Shown: piece by piece, positions 24,105 to 32,864 of the stretch | Position numbering within the stretch: position 1 is the stretch's first letter | How the letters are laid out: every line of letters begins with the position of its first letter | Source of the DNA: Citrobacter amalonaticus | GTDB taxonomy: Bacteria > Pseudomonadota > Gammaproteobacteria > Enterobacterales > Enterobacteriaceae | DNA length: 64,000 nt | Direction of reading: 5' to 3' | Assembly (NCBI RefSeq): GCF_001559075.2 | Contig: NZ_CP014015.2 | Span: forward strand, 496,001-560,000 | Program-made: the position numbers and the translations under genes | The notes under the pieces: model-generated | Database searches by the model: none | What the model saw: the letters and a program-made list of their open reading frames with translations, nothing else | Told to the model about the DNA's origin: nothing

Positions 24105-24118
24105 TGAACCCGGTTTCA
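24105..24118. promoter_or_regulatory. LacI/GalR-type operator, distal
   Basis: TGAACCCGGTTTCA, one base from the AscG consensus palindrome. Its centre is 57 bp from the proximal operator. A promoter-like TTGAAA-N17-CAGTAT on the minus strand lies between the two sites. Confidence 0.68.
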
Positions 24119-24202
24119 TTTTCGTGGTTCAGGTCATAAAAACACCGCGCCGCGGAGAAAATGCAGGAAAACTCGACAGATAAAAACGGATGCAACGCAG
24201 GC

Positions 24203-24218
24203 TCGCAAACGTTTGCTT
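24203..24218 (+). promoter_or_regulatory. PurR operator of purMN
   Basis: TCGCAAACGTTTGCTT, with the core palindrome GCAAACGTTTGC, is a strong PurR box. A TAGAAT hexamer at 24226-24231 is the likely -10, so PurR would overlap the -35 region. Confidence 0.88.
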
Positions 24219-24278
24219 TCCCTGTTAGAATTGCGCCGAATTTTACTTTTACCGTAAGAAAACGTGGGGAACCAGGCA

Positions 24279-25316
24279 GTGACCGATAAAACCTCTCTTA
24301 GCTACAAAGATGCCGGTGTTGATATTGACGCGGGTAATGCTCTGGTGGATCGAATCAAAGGCGTAGTGAAGAAAACTCGCCGCCCGGAAGTGATGGGTGG
24401 TTTGGGTGGCTTCGGTGCGCTGTGCGCATTGCCGCAAAAATATCGTGAACCCGTGCTGGTTTCCGGTACTGATGGCGTCGGGACAAAACTGCGTCTGGCG
24501 ATGGATCTGAAACGTCACGATACCATCGGCATCGATCTCGTGGCGATGTGTGTCAACGACCTGGTGGTTCAGGGTGCTGAGCCGTTGTTTTTCCTCGACT
24601 ACTACGCCACTGGCAAACTGGATGTGGATACCGCAGCCAGCGTGATTCAGGGGATCGCCGAAGGCTGTCTGCAGTCTGGCTGCGCGCTGGTCGGCGGGGA
24701 AACCGCTGAAATGCCGGGGATGTACCACGGTGAAGATTATGACGTCGCTGGTTTCTGCGTCGGTGTGGTAGAAAAATCAGAAATCATTGACGGTTCCAAA
24801 GTGGCCGATGGCGATGTGCTGATTGCACTGGGTTCCAGCGGTCCGCACTCCAACGGTTACTCACTGGTACGTAAAATTGTCGACGTCAGCGGCTGCGATC
24901 CAGAAACGACGGATCTGGAAGGCAAATCGTTGGCCGACCACCTGCTGGCGCCAACCCGTATCTACGTGAAATCGATTCTGGAACTGATCGAGAAGGTTGA
25001 TGTGCACGCTATCGCGCACCTGACCGGCGGCGGCTTCTGGGAAAACATTCCGCGCGTGCTGCCGGACAACACGCAGGCGGTGATCGATGAATCCTCCTGG
25101 CAGTGGCCAGCCGTCTTCAACTGGCTGCAGAGCGTCGGTAACGTCAGCCAGCATGAAATGTACCGTACCTTTAACTGCGGCGTCGGCATGGTCATTGCCC
25201 TGCCGGCGGCGGAAGTGGACAACGCCCTTGCCCTGCTGAAGGCAAAAGGCGAAGAAGCCTGGAAGCTCGGTGTCATCAAGGCTTCCGATTCCGCGCAGCG
25301 CGTGGTTATTGAATAA
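24279..25316 (+). CDS. purM: PurM, AIR synthetase
   Basis: Phosphoribosylformylglycinamidine cyclo-ligase, closing the imidazole ring to AIR with ATP. The 345 residues are close to identical to E. coli PurM, including the ATP-grip segment VSGTDGVGTKLRLA, LVGGETAEMPGMY and HLTGGGFWENIPR. Start is the GTG at 24279, which matches the E. coli start and length; an upstream in-frame GTG at 24264 overlaps the GGGGAA ribosome site. The stop overlaps the purN ATG by one base. Confidence 0.97.
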   Translation: MTDKTSLSYKDAGVDIDAGNALVDRIKGVVKKTRRPEVMGGLGGFGALCALPQKYREPVLVSGTDGVGTKLRLAMDLKRHDTIGIDLVAMCVNDLVVQGAEPLFFLDYYATGKLDVDTAASVIQGIAEGCLQSGCALVGGETAEMPGMYHGEDYDVAGFCVGVVEKSEIIDGSKVADGDVLIALGSSGPHSNGYSLVRKIVDVSGCDPETTDLEGKSLADHLLAPTRIYVKSILELIEKVDVHAIAHLTGGGFWENIPRVLPDNTQAVIDESSWQWPAVFNWLQSVGNVSQHEMYRTFNCGVGMVIALPAAEVDNALALLKAKGEEAWKLGVIKASDSAQRVVIE

Positions 25317-25954
25317 TGAATATTGTGGTGCTTATTTCCGGTAACGGAAGCAATTTGCAGGCGATTATTGATGCCTGCAGAGAGAAGAAAATCAATGGCA
25401 CCCTGCGGGCAGTATTCAGCAACAAGGCCGACGCGTTCGGCCTTGAGCGAGCCAGAAAAGCGGCAATCCCGGCCCATACGCTGACGGCGGACCAGTTTGC
25501 CAGCCGTGAAGCATTTGACCGCGAGCTGATCCTTGAGATCGACGCTTATGCGCCTGACGTGGTGGTGCTGGCCGGTTTTATGCGCATTCTGAGCCCGGCG
25601 TTCGTCGCGCACTACAACGGTCGACTGCTGAATATTCACCCTTCCCTGTTACCCAAATATCCCGGTTTGCACACCCACCGCCAGGCGCTGGAAAATGGCG
25701 ATGAGGAACACGGCACCTCGGTCCACTTTGTGACTGACGAACTCGACGGCGGACCGGTCATTTTGCAGTCCAAAGTCCCGGTGTTTGAGGGCGATGACGA
25801 AGATGAAATCACCGCTCGCGTTCAGGTACAGGAACACGCCATTTACCCGCTGGTCGTCAGTTGGTTTGTGGACGGGCGGCTGAAAATGCAGGATAACGCC
25901 GCCTGGCTGGACGGTGTTCGCCTGCCGCCACAGGGCTACGCTGCCGACGAGTAA
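25316..25954 (+). CDS. purN: PurN, phosphoribosylglycinamide formyltransferase
   Basis: Transfers a formyl group from 10-formyl-tetrahydrofolate to GAR in purine synthesis. The 212-residue length equals E. coli PurN. Visible are the phosphate-binding LISGNGSNLQAI, the catalytic region GFMRILSP, the formyl-transfer Asn and His in LLNIHPSLLPKYPG, and the catalytic Asp region HFVTDELDGGPVI. Translationally coupled to purM through TAATG. Confidence 0.98.
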   Translation: MNIVVLISGNGSNLQAIIDACREKKINGTLRAVFSNKADAFGLERARKAAIPAHTLTADQFASREAFDRELILEIDAYAPDVVVLAGFMRILSPAFVAHYNGRLLNIHPSLLPKYPGLHTHRQALENGDEEHGTSVHFVTDELDGGPVILQSKVPVFEGDDEDEITARVQVQEHAIYPLVVSWFVDGRLKMQDNAAWLDGVRLPPQGYAADE

Positions 25955-25961
25955 AAACGGT

Positions 25962-25992
25962 GCCGGATAACGGATGTCATCCGTTATCCGGC
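25962..25992. repeat. Perfect 14-bp inverted repeat after purN
   Basis: GCCGGATAACGGAT (25962-25975) is exactly complementary to ATCCGTTATCCGGC (25979-25992) with a 3-base loop. The GCCGGAT/ATCCGGC ends recall REP sequences. There is no T-tract, so it is more likely an RNA-end stabiliser than a classical terminator. Confidence 0.6.
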
Positions 25993-26142
25993 CAGCGCTT
26001 CTCTTCAGACCTCCAGTCCCCCTTCCCCTTTGCGATCAGACGGTTTATTGTCATATTTTTCTGGCACAGTTGGACATCTGAGCGCAATGCTCGCCATAAT
26101 AATCAGGCAGTGTCCCGTGAATAAAACGGAGTATAAGTATTA

Positions 26143-28209
26143 ATGGGTCAGGAAAAGCTTTACATCGAGAAAGAGCTAAGCTGGTTAGCGTTCAACGAAC
26201 GTGTGCTCCAGGAAGCTGCGGATAAATCAAACCCGCTGATTGAACGGATGCGTTTCTTAGGCATCTATTCCAATAACCTGGATGAATTCTACAAAGTTCG
26301 CTTCGCCGAGCTCAAACGCCGCATCATCATCAGCGAAGAACAGGGTTCAAATTCACATTCTCGCCACCTGTTAGGTAAAATCCAGTCCCGCGTACTGAAA
26401 GCCGACCAGGAATTCGATGGCCTGTATAACGAACTGCTGCTGGAGATGGCGCGTAATCAGATCTTCCTGATCAACGAGCGTCAACTGTCAGTCAATCAGC
26501 AAAGCTGGCTGCGCCATTATTTCAAACAGTATCTGCGCCAGCACATCACCCCAATTTTAATTAACCGCGAAACGGATCTGGTACAGTTCCTGAAGGATGA
26601 CTACACCTATCTGGCGGTCGAAATTATTCGCGGCGACACCATTCGTTATGCGCTGCTGGAAATTCCGTCTGACAAGGTTCCACGCTTTGTGAATCTGCCG
26701 CCGGAAGCCCCGCGTCGCCGCAAGCCAATGATCCTGCTGGACAACATTCTGCGCTACTGCCTGGACGACATCTTTAAGGGCTTCTTTGATTACGACGCGC
26801 TGAACGCCTATTCCATGAAGATGACCCGTGACGCCGAGTACGATCTGGTGCACGAGATGGAATCCAGCCTGATGGAGCTGATGTCTTCCAGCCTGAAACA
26901 GCGTCTGACCGCCGAGCCGGTGCGTTTTGTCTATCAGCGCGACATGCCTAATGCGCTGGTCGAAGTGCTGCGCGAGAAGCTGACGATTTCACGCTATGAC
27001 TCTATCGTTCCCGGTGGGCGTTATCACAACTTCAAAGATTTCATTAACTTCCCTAATGTCGGCAAAGCCAATCTGGTGAATAAGCCGCTTCCGCGCTTGC
27101 GCCATATCTGGTTCGATAAAGAGAAGTTCCGTAATGGATTTGACGCCATTCGTGAACGCGATGTGTTGCTTTACTATCCGTATCACACCTTTGAGCACGT
27201 TCTGGAACTGCTGCGCCAGGCCTCGTTTGACCCGAGCGTGCTGGCAATCAAAATCAACATCTACCGCGTGGCAAAAGACTCGCGGATCATCGACTCAATG
27301 ATCCACGCCGCCCATAACGGTAAAAAAGTGACCGTCGTGGTGGAGCTGCAGGCACGATTTGATGAAGAGGCCAACATTCACTGGGCAAAACGCCTGACGG
27401 AAGCGGGCGTGCATGTCATCTTCTCCGCGCCCGGCTTAAAAATTCACGCCAAGCTGTTCCTGATTTCGCGTAAAGAAGGCGAAGAAGTGGTGCGTTACGC
27501 CCATATCGGCACCGGTAACTTCAACGAAAAAACCGCGCGTCTGTATACCGACTATTCGCTGTTGACCGCCGATGCGCGAATCACCAATGAAGTCCGTCGG
27601 GTGTTCAATTTTATCGAGAACCCGTATCGCCCGGTGACGTTTGATTATCTGCTGGTCTCGCCGCAAAACTCTCGCCGCCTGCTGTATGAGATGATCGATC
27701 GTGAAATCGCCAACGCCCAACAGGGACTCCCCTCCGGCATCACACTGAAACTGAATAACCTGGTGGATAAAGGGCTGGTCGATCGACTGTATGCCGCCTC
27801 CAGCTCTGGTGTACCGGTCAATCTGTTGATTCGTGGCATGTGCTCGCTTATTCCGAATCTGGAAGGTATCAGCGATAATATCCGCGTCATCAGCATTGTG
27901 GACCGTTATCTTGAGCATGACCGGGTGTACATCTTTGAAAACGGCGGCGATAAGCAGGTCTACCTCTCTTCCGCAGACTGGATGACGCGAAATATCGACT
28001 ACCGCATTGAGGTGGCGACGCCGCTGCTCGACCCGCGCCTGAAGCAGCGGGTACTGGATATTATTGACATCCTGTTCAGTGATACGGTAAAAGCCCGCTA
28101 CATCGATAAAGAACTGAGTAATCGCTACGTGCCGCGTGGAAACCGCCGCAAAGTGCAGTCGCAACTGGCCATTTACGACTATATCAAATCACTCGAGCAA
28201 TCTGACTAA
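26143..28209 (+). CDS. ppk: Ppk1, polyphosphate kinase
   Basis: Membrane-associated enzyme reversibly polymerising ATP gamma-phosphate into inorganic polyphosphate, important in stress and stationary phase. The 688-residue length equals E. coli. The two phospholipase-D-like catalytic domains are in the C-terminal half, with the autophosphorylated His (about 435) in APGLKIHAKLFL; the N-terminal helical domain (SWLAFNERVLQEA) is intact. ppx follows after 4 bases, so synthesis and degradation are co-expressed. Confidence 0.99.
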   Translation: MGQEKLYIEKELSWLAFNERVLQEAADKSNPLIERMRFLGIYSNNLDEFYKVRFAELKRRIIISEEQGSNSHSRHLLGKIQSRVLKADQEFDGLYNELLLEMARNQIFLINERQLSVNQQSWLRHYFKQYLRQHITPILINRETDLVQFLKDDYTYLAVEIIRGDTIRYALLEIPSDKVPRFVNLPPEAPRRRKPMILLDNILRYCLDDIFKGFFDYDALNAYSMKMTRDAEYDLVHEMESSLMELMSSSLKQRLTAEPVRFVYQRDMPNALVEVLREKLTISRYDSIVPGGRYHNFKDFINFPNVGKANLVNKPLPRLRHIWFDKEKFRNGFDAIRERDVLLYYPYHTFEHVLELLRQASFDPSVLAIKINIYRVAKDSRIIDSMIHAAHNGKKVTVVVELQARFDEEANIHWAKRLTEAGVHVIFSAPGLKIHAKLFLISRKEGEEVVRYAHIGTGNFNEKTARLYTDYSLLTADARITNEVRRVFNFIENPYRPVTFDYLLVSPQNSRRLLYEMIDREIANAQQGLPSGITLKLNNLVDKGLVDRLYAASSSGVPVNLLIRGMCSLIPNLEGISDNIRVISIVDRYLEHDRVYIFENGGDKQVYLSSADWMTRNIDYRIEVATPLLDPRLKQRVLDIIDILFSDTVKARYIDKELSNRYVPRGNRRKVQSQLAIYDYIKSLEQSD

Positions 28210-28213
28210 CGCT

Positions 28214-29755
28214 ATGCCAATACATGATAAGACCCCACGACCGCAGGAGTTTGCGGCGGTCGACCTCGGTTCAAACAGTTTTCACATGGTGATTGCCCGT
28301 GTGGTGGATGGCGCCATGCAGATTATTGGCCGCCTGAAGCAGCGCGTGCATCTGGCTGATGGTCTCGGCGAAGACAACATGCTGAGCGAAGAGGCAATGG
28401 AGCGCGGGCTAAGCTGCCTGTCACTGTTCGCCGAACGTCTTCAGGGGTTCGCCCCCTCCAGCGTGTGTATTGTCGGTACCCATACGCTTCGTCAGGCGCA
28501 AAACGCCACCGATTTTCTCAAGCGGGCGGAAAAGGTCATCCCCTATCCGATCGAAATCATTTCCGGCAATGAAGAAGCGCGTCTGATCTTTATGGGCGTA
28601 GAACATACGCAACCGGAAAAAGGCCGCAAGCTGGTCATCGACATTGGCGGCGGCTCGACGGAGCTGGTCATTGGCGAAAACTTCGAACCGAAGCTGGTTG
28701 AAAGCCGTCGTATGGGTTGCGTCAGTTTTGCCCAGATCTATTTCCCCGGCGGTGTCATCAGCAAGGAAAACTTCCAGCGCGCCAGAATGGCGGCGGCGCA
28801 GAAGCTTGAAACCCTGACCTGGCAATTCCGCATTCAGGGCTGGAACGTTGCGCTGGGGGCCTCTGGCACTATCAAAGCCGCACACGAAGTGCTCTTAGAA
28901 ATGGGCGAGAAAGACGGGTTCATCACCCCAGAGCGTCTGGACCGGCTGGTAACCGAACTGCTGCAACACCGCAGTTTCGAGTCGCTAAGCCTGCCGGGGC
29001 TATCTGAAGAACGAAAAGCGGTCTTTGTTCCAGGTCTGGCGATTCTATGCGGTGTCTTTGATGCGCTGGCGATCCGCGAGTTACGCCTTTCCGATGGTGC
29101 GCTACGCGAAGGCGTGTTGTACGAGATGGAAGGCCGCTTCCGCCATCAGGATGTCCGCAGTCGCACCGCCAGCAGTCTGGCGAATCAGTACAACATCGAC
29201 AGCGAACAGGCGCGACGCGTGCTGGAAACCACGATGCAGATGTATGACCAATGGCAAACGCAGCAGCCGAAGCTGGCGCATCCGCAGCTCGAAGCGTTGC
29301 TGAAATGGGCGGCGATGTTGCATGAGGTTGGACTGAACATCAATCACAGCGGCCTGCACCGTCACTCGGCGTATATTCTGCAAAACAGCGATTTGCCTGG
29401 TTTTAATCAGGAGCAGCAAACCATGATGGCCACGCTGGTTCGCTACCATCGTAAGGCGGTGAAGCTGGACGATCTCCCCCGTTTTACGCTGTTTAAGAAG
29501 AAGCAGTTCCTGCCGCTCATTCAACTGTTGCGTCTTGGCGTGCTGCTGAATAACCAGCGCCAGGCCACGACCACACCGCCTACGCTGACGCTCATCACCG
29601 ATGACAACCACTGGACCCTGCGTTTCCCTCACGACTGGTTCAGCCAGAACGCGCTGGTTTTACTCGATCTGGAAAAAGAACAGCAGTACTGGGAAGCGGT
29701 GACCGGCTGGCGTCTGAAAATTGAAGAAGAACACTCACCGGAAATCGCTGCGTGA
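28214..29755 (+). CDS. ppx: Ppx, exopolyphosphatase
   Basis: Processively removes terminal phosphate from polyphosphate. At 513 residues it equals E. coli Ppx. The ASKHA ATPase-fold motifs FAAVDLGSNSFHM (about 13-25) and VIDIGGGSTELVIG (about 140-153) are seen, and a C-terminal HD-like helical domain (MLHEVGLNINHSGLHRHS). The frame is open 26 codons further up, inside ppk, but the ATG at 28214 gives the family N terminus. Downstream yfgF is convergent, 7 bases away. Confidence 0.98.
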   Translation: MPIHDKTPRPQEFAAVDLGSNSFHMVIARVVDGAMQIIGRLKQRVHLADGLGEDNMLSEEAMERGLSCLSLFAERLQGFAPSSVCIVGTHTLRQAQNATDFLKRAEKVIPYPIEIISGNEEARLIFMGVEHTQPEKGRKLVIDIGGGSTELVIGENFEPKLVESRRMGCVSFAQIYFPGGVISKENFQRARMAAAQKLETLTWQFRIQGWNVALGASGTIKAAHEVLLEMGEKDGFITPERLDRLVTELLQHRSFESLSLPGLSEERKAVFVPGLAILCGVFDALAIRELRLSDGALREGVLYEMEGRFRHQDVRSRTASSLANQYNIDSEQARRVLETTMQMYDQWQTQQPKLAHPQLEALLKWAAMLHEVGLNINHSGLHRHSAYILQNSDLPGFNQEQQTMMATLVRYHRKAVKLDDLPRFTLFKKKQFLPLIQLLRLGVLLNNQRQATTTPPTLTLITDDNHWTLRFPHDWFSQNALVLLDLEKEQQYWEAVTGWRLKIEEEHSPEIAA

Positions 29756-29762
29756 AGCACAC

Positions 29763-32003
29763 TCAGGTGCCAGTGACTGGCACCTGCTCTTTCAGCGTAT
29801 CGCTTAACGGCTGCGGCACACCGATTAAATATCCCTGCATGTAGTCAATCCCCAGTGAGATCGCCGCATGGCGAATCTCCTCGCTTTCGACAAATTCAGC
29901 AACCACCTGCATTTTCTTCATACGCGCCAGATGACAGATTGAGGCCACGATCTGATAGTCGAGGCTATTCGAAACGATATTACGGATGAAACTACCGTCA
30001 ATCTTCAGAATATTGGCGTTAACGTTTTTCAGCCTTGCATAACTGGCGTAACCCGTACCGAAATCATCAATAGCGATTTGGCAGCCCAGTTGTTGCAGAT
30101 TTTGCAGCGTTGCCTCCGCCTGTCCGGCATTCATCAGCGCCTGACTTTCTGTCACTTCAAATATCAATTGCCAGGCTTCGATCTGGTATTTGCTCAGCAG
30201 TTTGCTGATATCCTGCGCAAACTTTGCCCGACAGACCGAGGACGCCGACAGATTAAGCGCAAAGCGACGGGCAGGCATCTGCGCGCGATTCTCCGCCATA
30301 AAGCGCAACGTGTGTTCGATAACCCAGAGATCAATTCTCGAGGAGAGACCAAACTCATGCGCGACGGGCAGGAAGGCATCAGGATTGATCATGCCACCGT
30401 CATCATCCAGCAGTCGCAGTAAAATCTCATGATAAACATCGCCGCGAAGCCCTTCGATTGGCTGCGCCATCAGACAAAAACGATCATGTTCCAGCGCATG
30501 CTGTAACCGGTTCATCATCGCGACTTTGTCTCGCAGATTACGCTGCATGTTCATGGCACCACTACGCTCTAAATTTTCCGGCGTGTTGGTCATGATGGAC
30601 AGCTCAGCCGTAGTGCTCAACTCGCCCAGCAACAGGTAAATGTGATTTACCGGGGAACGCACATAGCAATAGCTCATCCCCACCTGCGGCAGGAACGTCA
30701 TGCCATCCCAGACAAAGCGGAACGTCTTGATATGCTCATCCAGATCGTCAATGCGTTGCTGATGCGACTCTGTATTTAAGCGTAGCAGCAGGTCAGGCCC
30801 GGACATTTGATAAACATGTTCATCAGGCCCCAGCTTTTCGGCAATCCAGTGGGAGAGCTGTTGCTTGTACTGGATACGCAGCATTATTCCGTAATTTTTA
30901 ACGAGAAACTCGAGTTCAGGAACGCGCAGAAAACACAACGCTGACCAGGGCGTATTTCTCAGCGCGCGGTTGAGCGCGCGAAGATTGGGAAGATGGACAA
31001 CCGGATCAAGAAACGCAAGCCGGCGGGCACGACCGCTCACAATCCGCTGACGCGTCGCCAGCACCGCCATGTAATTCACAATAAAAGAAAAAACCAGGAA
31101 ACTGGAAGAGGTAATCGCCAGTTGTACATCGTAACCTGAATAATAGGGCGTATAACTTCTGTAATTATGAATCGCAATAATTAAAACTGGCGCCCACAGC
31201 AGTGATATGAATCGATAACCATAACGCATCGCTCCCCACAACATAACCGGGAGTAATAATGACATAGTATAGTTTGTGCTGAATATTGAACTATTTTCAT
31301 TCAATGGCATACAAAGCAAAGACATTAATGCGGACAATACCAACAACCAAATAATGACCTCTTTTTGCGAGGCCTTGGCATCAAACTGTAACTTCAATTG
31401 TGAATAATAGCCGCGCAAATGCAGTGGGTTACGAATAACGCGAATAATAAAGTAGAACAGCGGTACACCAATCAAATTGCCCACCAGAATGCCCTGGTAG
31501 TTTATTAATGCGTTGATGTTAAACGGTGTTACACCCATTAAGCTCAGCTTACTTTCATACATCCCCACAAAGGCTGCAAACTGGAAAAGCACCAGAAATA
31601 GCGTCGCAGGACAAAAAACCTGCCAAAAAATGCGAGGGAAGACCAGCTGCGCGTCCCCATGCGAGATGTTGTTACGCCGGGGTGTAAAGACACGATACCC
31701 CCCCCAACTGAGCACGATAGCAATAAGAAAATGAGCAACAATGGGCAGAGTTTCCACCAGCCCTACCTGCGGATATTTGCGAATAAAAACCGCCAGAACA
31801 ATACCGGGTAATGCCGCCCAACCGAAAAAAATCATCAGGCTCATCATGAGCGATAACGGTAAGTAGAAAAGGATGACATCCCCGGTGGCCACATGCGCAT
31901 AGGTATTCGTATGGCTCACGAGCGGTAAAAACAGGGAAGGCAAAACCAGAGGCAGTCCCCACCACTTATCTCTGATTGCAATATAACTTTTATTCAGTCG
32001 CAT
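29763..32003 (-). CDS. yfgF: YfgF (PdeA), cyclic-di-GMP phosphodiesterase
   Basis: A 746-residue membrane protein: an N-terminal MASE1-like block of eight or more helices (about 1-310), a degenerate GGDEF domain (about 325-480, with no intact GGDEF motif), and a C-terminal EAL domain (about 495-740). The EAL signature is EIL in YHEILLRL; catalytic blocks FEVTESQAL, IDDFGTGYASYARL and KIDGSFIRNI are complete, so phosphodiesterase activity is expected. E. coli YfgF is reported as an anaerobic c-di-GMP phosphodiesterase. The membrane part diverges most from E. coli. An FNR-like site is located upstream. Confidence 0.95.
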   Translation of the reverse strand: MRLNKSYIAIRDKWWGLPLVLPSLFLPLVSHTNTYAHVATGDVILFYLPLSLMMSLMIFFGWAALPGIVLAVFIRKYPQVGLVETLPIVAHFLIAIVLSWGGYRVFTPRRNNISHGDAQLVFPRIFWQVFCPATLFLVLFQFAAFVGMYESKLSLMGVTPFNINALINYQGILVGNLIGVPLFYFIIRVIRNPLHLRGYYSQLKLQFDAKASQKEVIIWLLVLSALMSLLCMPLNENSSIFSTNYTMSLLLPVMLWGAMRYGYRFISLLWAPVLIIAIHNYRSYTPYYSGYDVQLAITSSSFLVFSFIVNYMAVLATRQRIVSGRARRLAFLDPVVHLPNLRALNRALRNTPWSALCFLRVPELEFLVKNYGIMLRIQYKQQLSHWIAEKLGPDEHVYQMSGPDLLLRLNTESHQQRIDDLDEHIKTFRFVWDGMTFLPQVGMSYCYVRSPVNHIYLLLGELSTTAELSIMTNTPENLERSGAMNMQRNLRDKVAMMNRLQHALEHDRFCLMAQPIEGLRGDVYHEILLRLLDDDGGMINPDAFLPVAHEFGLSSRIDLWVIEHTLRFMAENRAQMPARRFALNLSASSVCRAKFAQDISKLLSKYQIEAWQLIFEVTESQALMNAGQAEATLQNLQQLGCQIAIDDFGTGYASYARLKNVNANILKIDGSFIRNIVSNSLDYQIVASICHLARMKKMQVVAEFVESEEIRHAAISLGIDYMQGYLIGVPQPLSDTLKEQVPVTGT
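29765..29785. terminator. Hairpin at the ppx/yfgF convergence
   Basis: AGGTGCCA/TGGCACCT (29765-29772, 29778-29785) with a 5-base loop. It lies within the last codons of yfgF and 9 bases past ppx. No T-tract follows on the plus side, so termination is only suggested. Confidence 0.4.
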
Positions 32004-32352
32004 AGACGCTCAGCGGAACCCCTGGATCCTGAAGGGGGTGTATCAGACAGGCATCCCACCTGACGTCAAAATTAAGATGAAAAACTCACCATACATGTCG
32101 CACAGATTTTAGTTATCAACAGGAAGTTATTTTTGACGTATATCAACTAATACAGTCCTCATTAATCAATTATTACCTTTATTTCACGGCGTTATCATTT
32201 TCACATTATTAATGTAAATAATATCATTATTCTTCATAACAACGAGATATGGTTCAACTGACGCAATTTTACATAATCAGGAATTGACCATCCCAACACA
32301 GTGTGCCTTAATGTAAGTATCGCCCGTATGGGCATCTCTGAAGGAACCTTCT
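32004..32352. other. Divergent yfgF/yfgG intergenic region
   Basis: About 350 AT-rich bases with no gene seen. It contains the FNR-like site and yfgF promoter described separately. A yfgG promoter candidate is TTGACC (32284-32289), a 17-base spacer and CTTAAT (32307-32312), giving a leader of about 34 bases. Nothing recognised in 32150-32280. Confidence 0.45.
32133..32146 (-). promoter_or_regulatory. FNR-like site upstream of yfgF
   Basis: TTGACGTATATCAA matches the FNR consensus TTGAT-N4-ATCAA at all but one base. A TAAAAT hexamer on the minus strand (32111-32106) predicts a start at about 32099, placing the site centre at -40.5, a class II position for yfgF. Confidence 0.6.
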
Positions 32353-32556
32353 GTGAGTCAGGCAACCAGCCTACGAAAACGACACCGATTTAACAGTCGT
32401 ATGACCCGTATCGTATTGCTTATCAGCTTTATCTTCTTCTTTGGGCGTTTCGTCTACTCCTCCATCGGTGCGTGGCATCACCACCAGGACAAAAAAGAGT
32501 CCCAGCAGCGTAGTCTGCAGCAGCAAACACTCCCTGTACAAACTGACGATCGCTAA
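32353..32556 (+). CDS. yfgG: YfgG, small inner-membrane protein
   Basis: A 67-residue protein beginning at GTG with AAGGAA upstream. A basic N terminus (LRKRHRFNSRMTR) precedes one membrane helix at about 18-38 (RIVLLISFIFFFGRFVYSSIG), followed by a polar Gln/Ser-rich tail. The first 45 residues are nearly identical to E. coli YfgG; the tail is a few residues longer and diverged. E. coli yfgG has been linked to metal-stress phenotypes; I cannot confirm a mechanism from sequence. Confidence 0.9.
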   Translation: MSQATSLRKRHRFNSRMTRIVLLISFIFFFGRFVYSSIGAWHHHQDKKESQQRSLQQQTLPVQTDDR

Positions 32557-32581
32557 CTTCTGACGTCGTACACTAAAGATT

Positions 32582-32626
32582 CCTTACCGAATGGCTAATC
32601 GTAGCACATTTAACCATCCGGTAAGG
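32582..32626. repeat. Imperfect inverted repeat after yfgG
   Basis: CCTTACCGAATGG (32582-32594) pairs with CCATCCGGTAAGG (32614-32626) through 12 of 13 positions around a 19-base loop. No T-run follows. It could end the yfgG message or act as an operator-like dyad. Confidence 0.5.
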
Positions 32627-32654
32627 GATTTGAACCGTCTCATATTTAAGTATC

Positions 32655-32840
32655 TCACCGCACGATCACACAATCTTTTATTTCCTTTTCCCCGCACCAT
32701 TCGCACTGCGTTTTCCGCCCTTGATTGATAAAAGAAAAGGCCGAAAAAAATGAACAAACCATCGCCAATACATACATCAAGGCGATACCAGCCATATATA
32801 TATAAATATTAAACATGTAGTTATGTAAATACTGATCCAT
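32655..32840 (-). CDS. Hypothetical 61-residue membrane protein with a CxxC pair
   Basis: Not recognised. From the ATG at 32840 the frame encodes a protein with one hydrophobic helix (about 13-40, FNIYIYMAGIALMYVLAMV) and a short polar tail with CEWCGEKEIKDC, a possible metal or disulfide site. A TTG four codons further up is an alternative start. No convincing ribosome site precedes it, and its start is only 24 bases from the divergent mscS-like gene, so its promoter would lie inside that gene. The AT-rich base composition fits the surrounding spacer. A real lineage-specific gene or a chance frame; I lean slightly against certainty. Confidence 0.35.
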   Translation of the reverse strand: MDQYLHNYMFNIYIYMAGIALMYVLAMVCSFFSAFSFINQGRKTQCEWCGEKEIKDCVIVR

Positions 32841-32864
32841 ATTTAAAAACAACAGGGAGTTGTT

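Noticed and set aside
26048..26067. Possible Pho box before ppk (TTGTCAT then CTGGCAC)
   Set aside because: The two half-sites are 13 bases apart instead of 11 and the second matches poorly, so PhoB control cannot be supported from this sequence.
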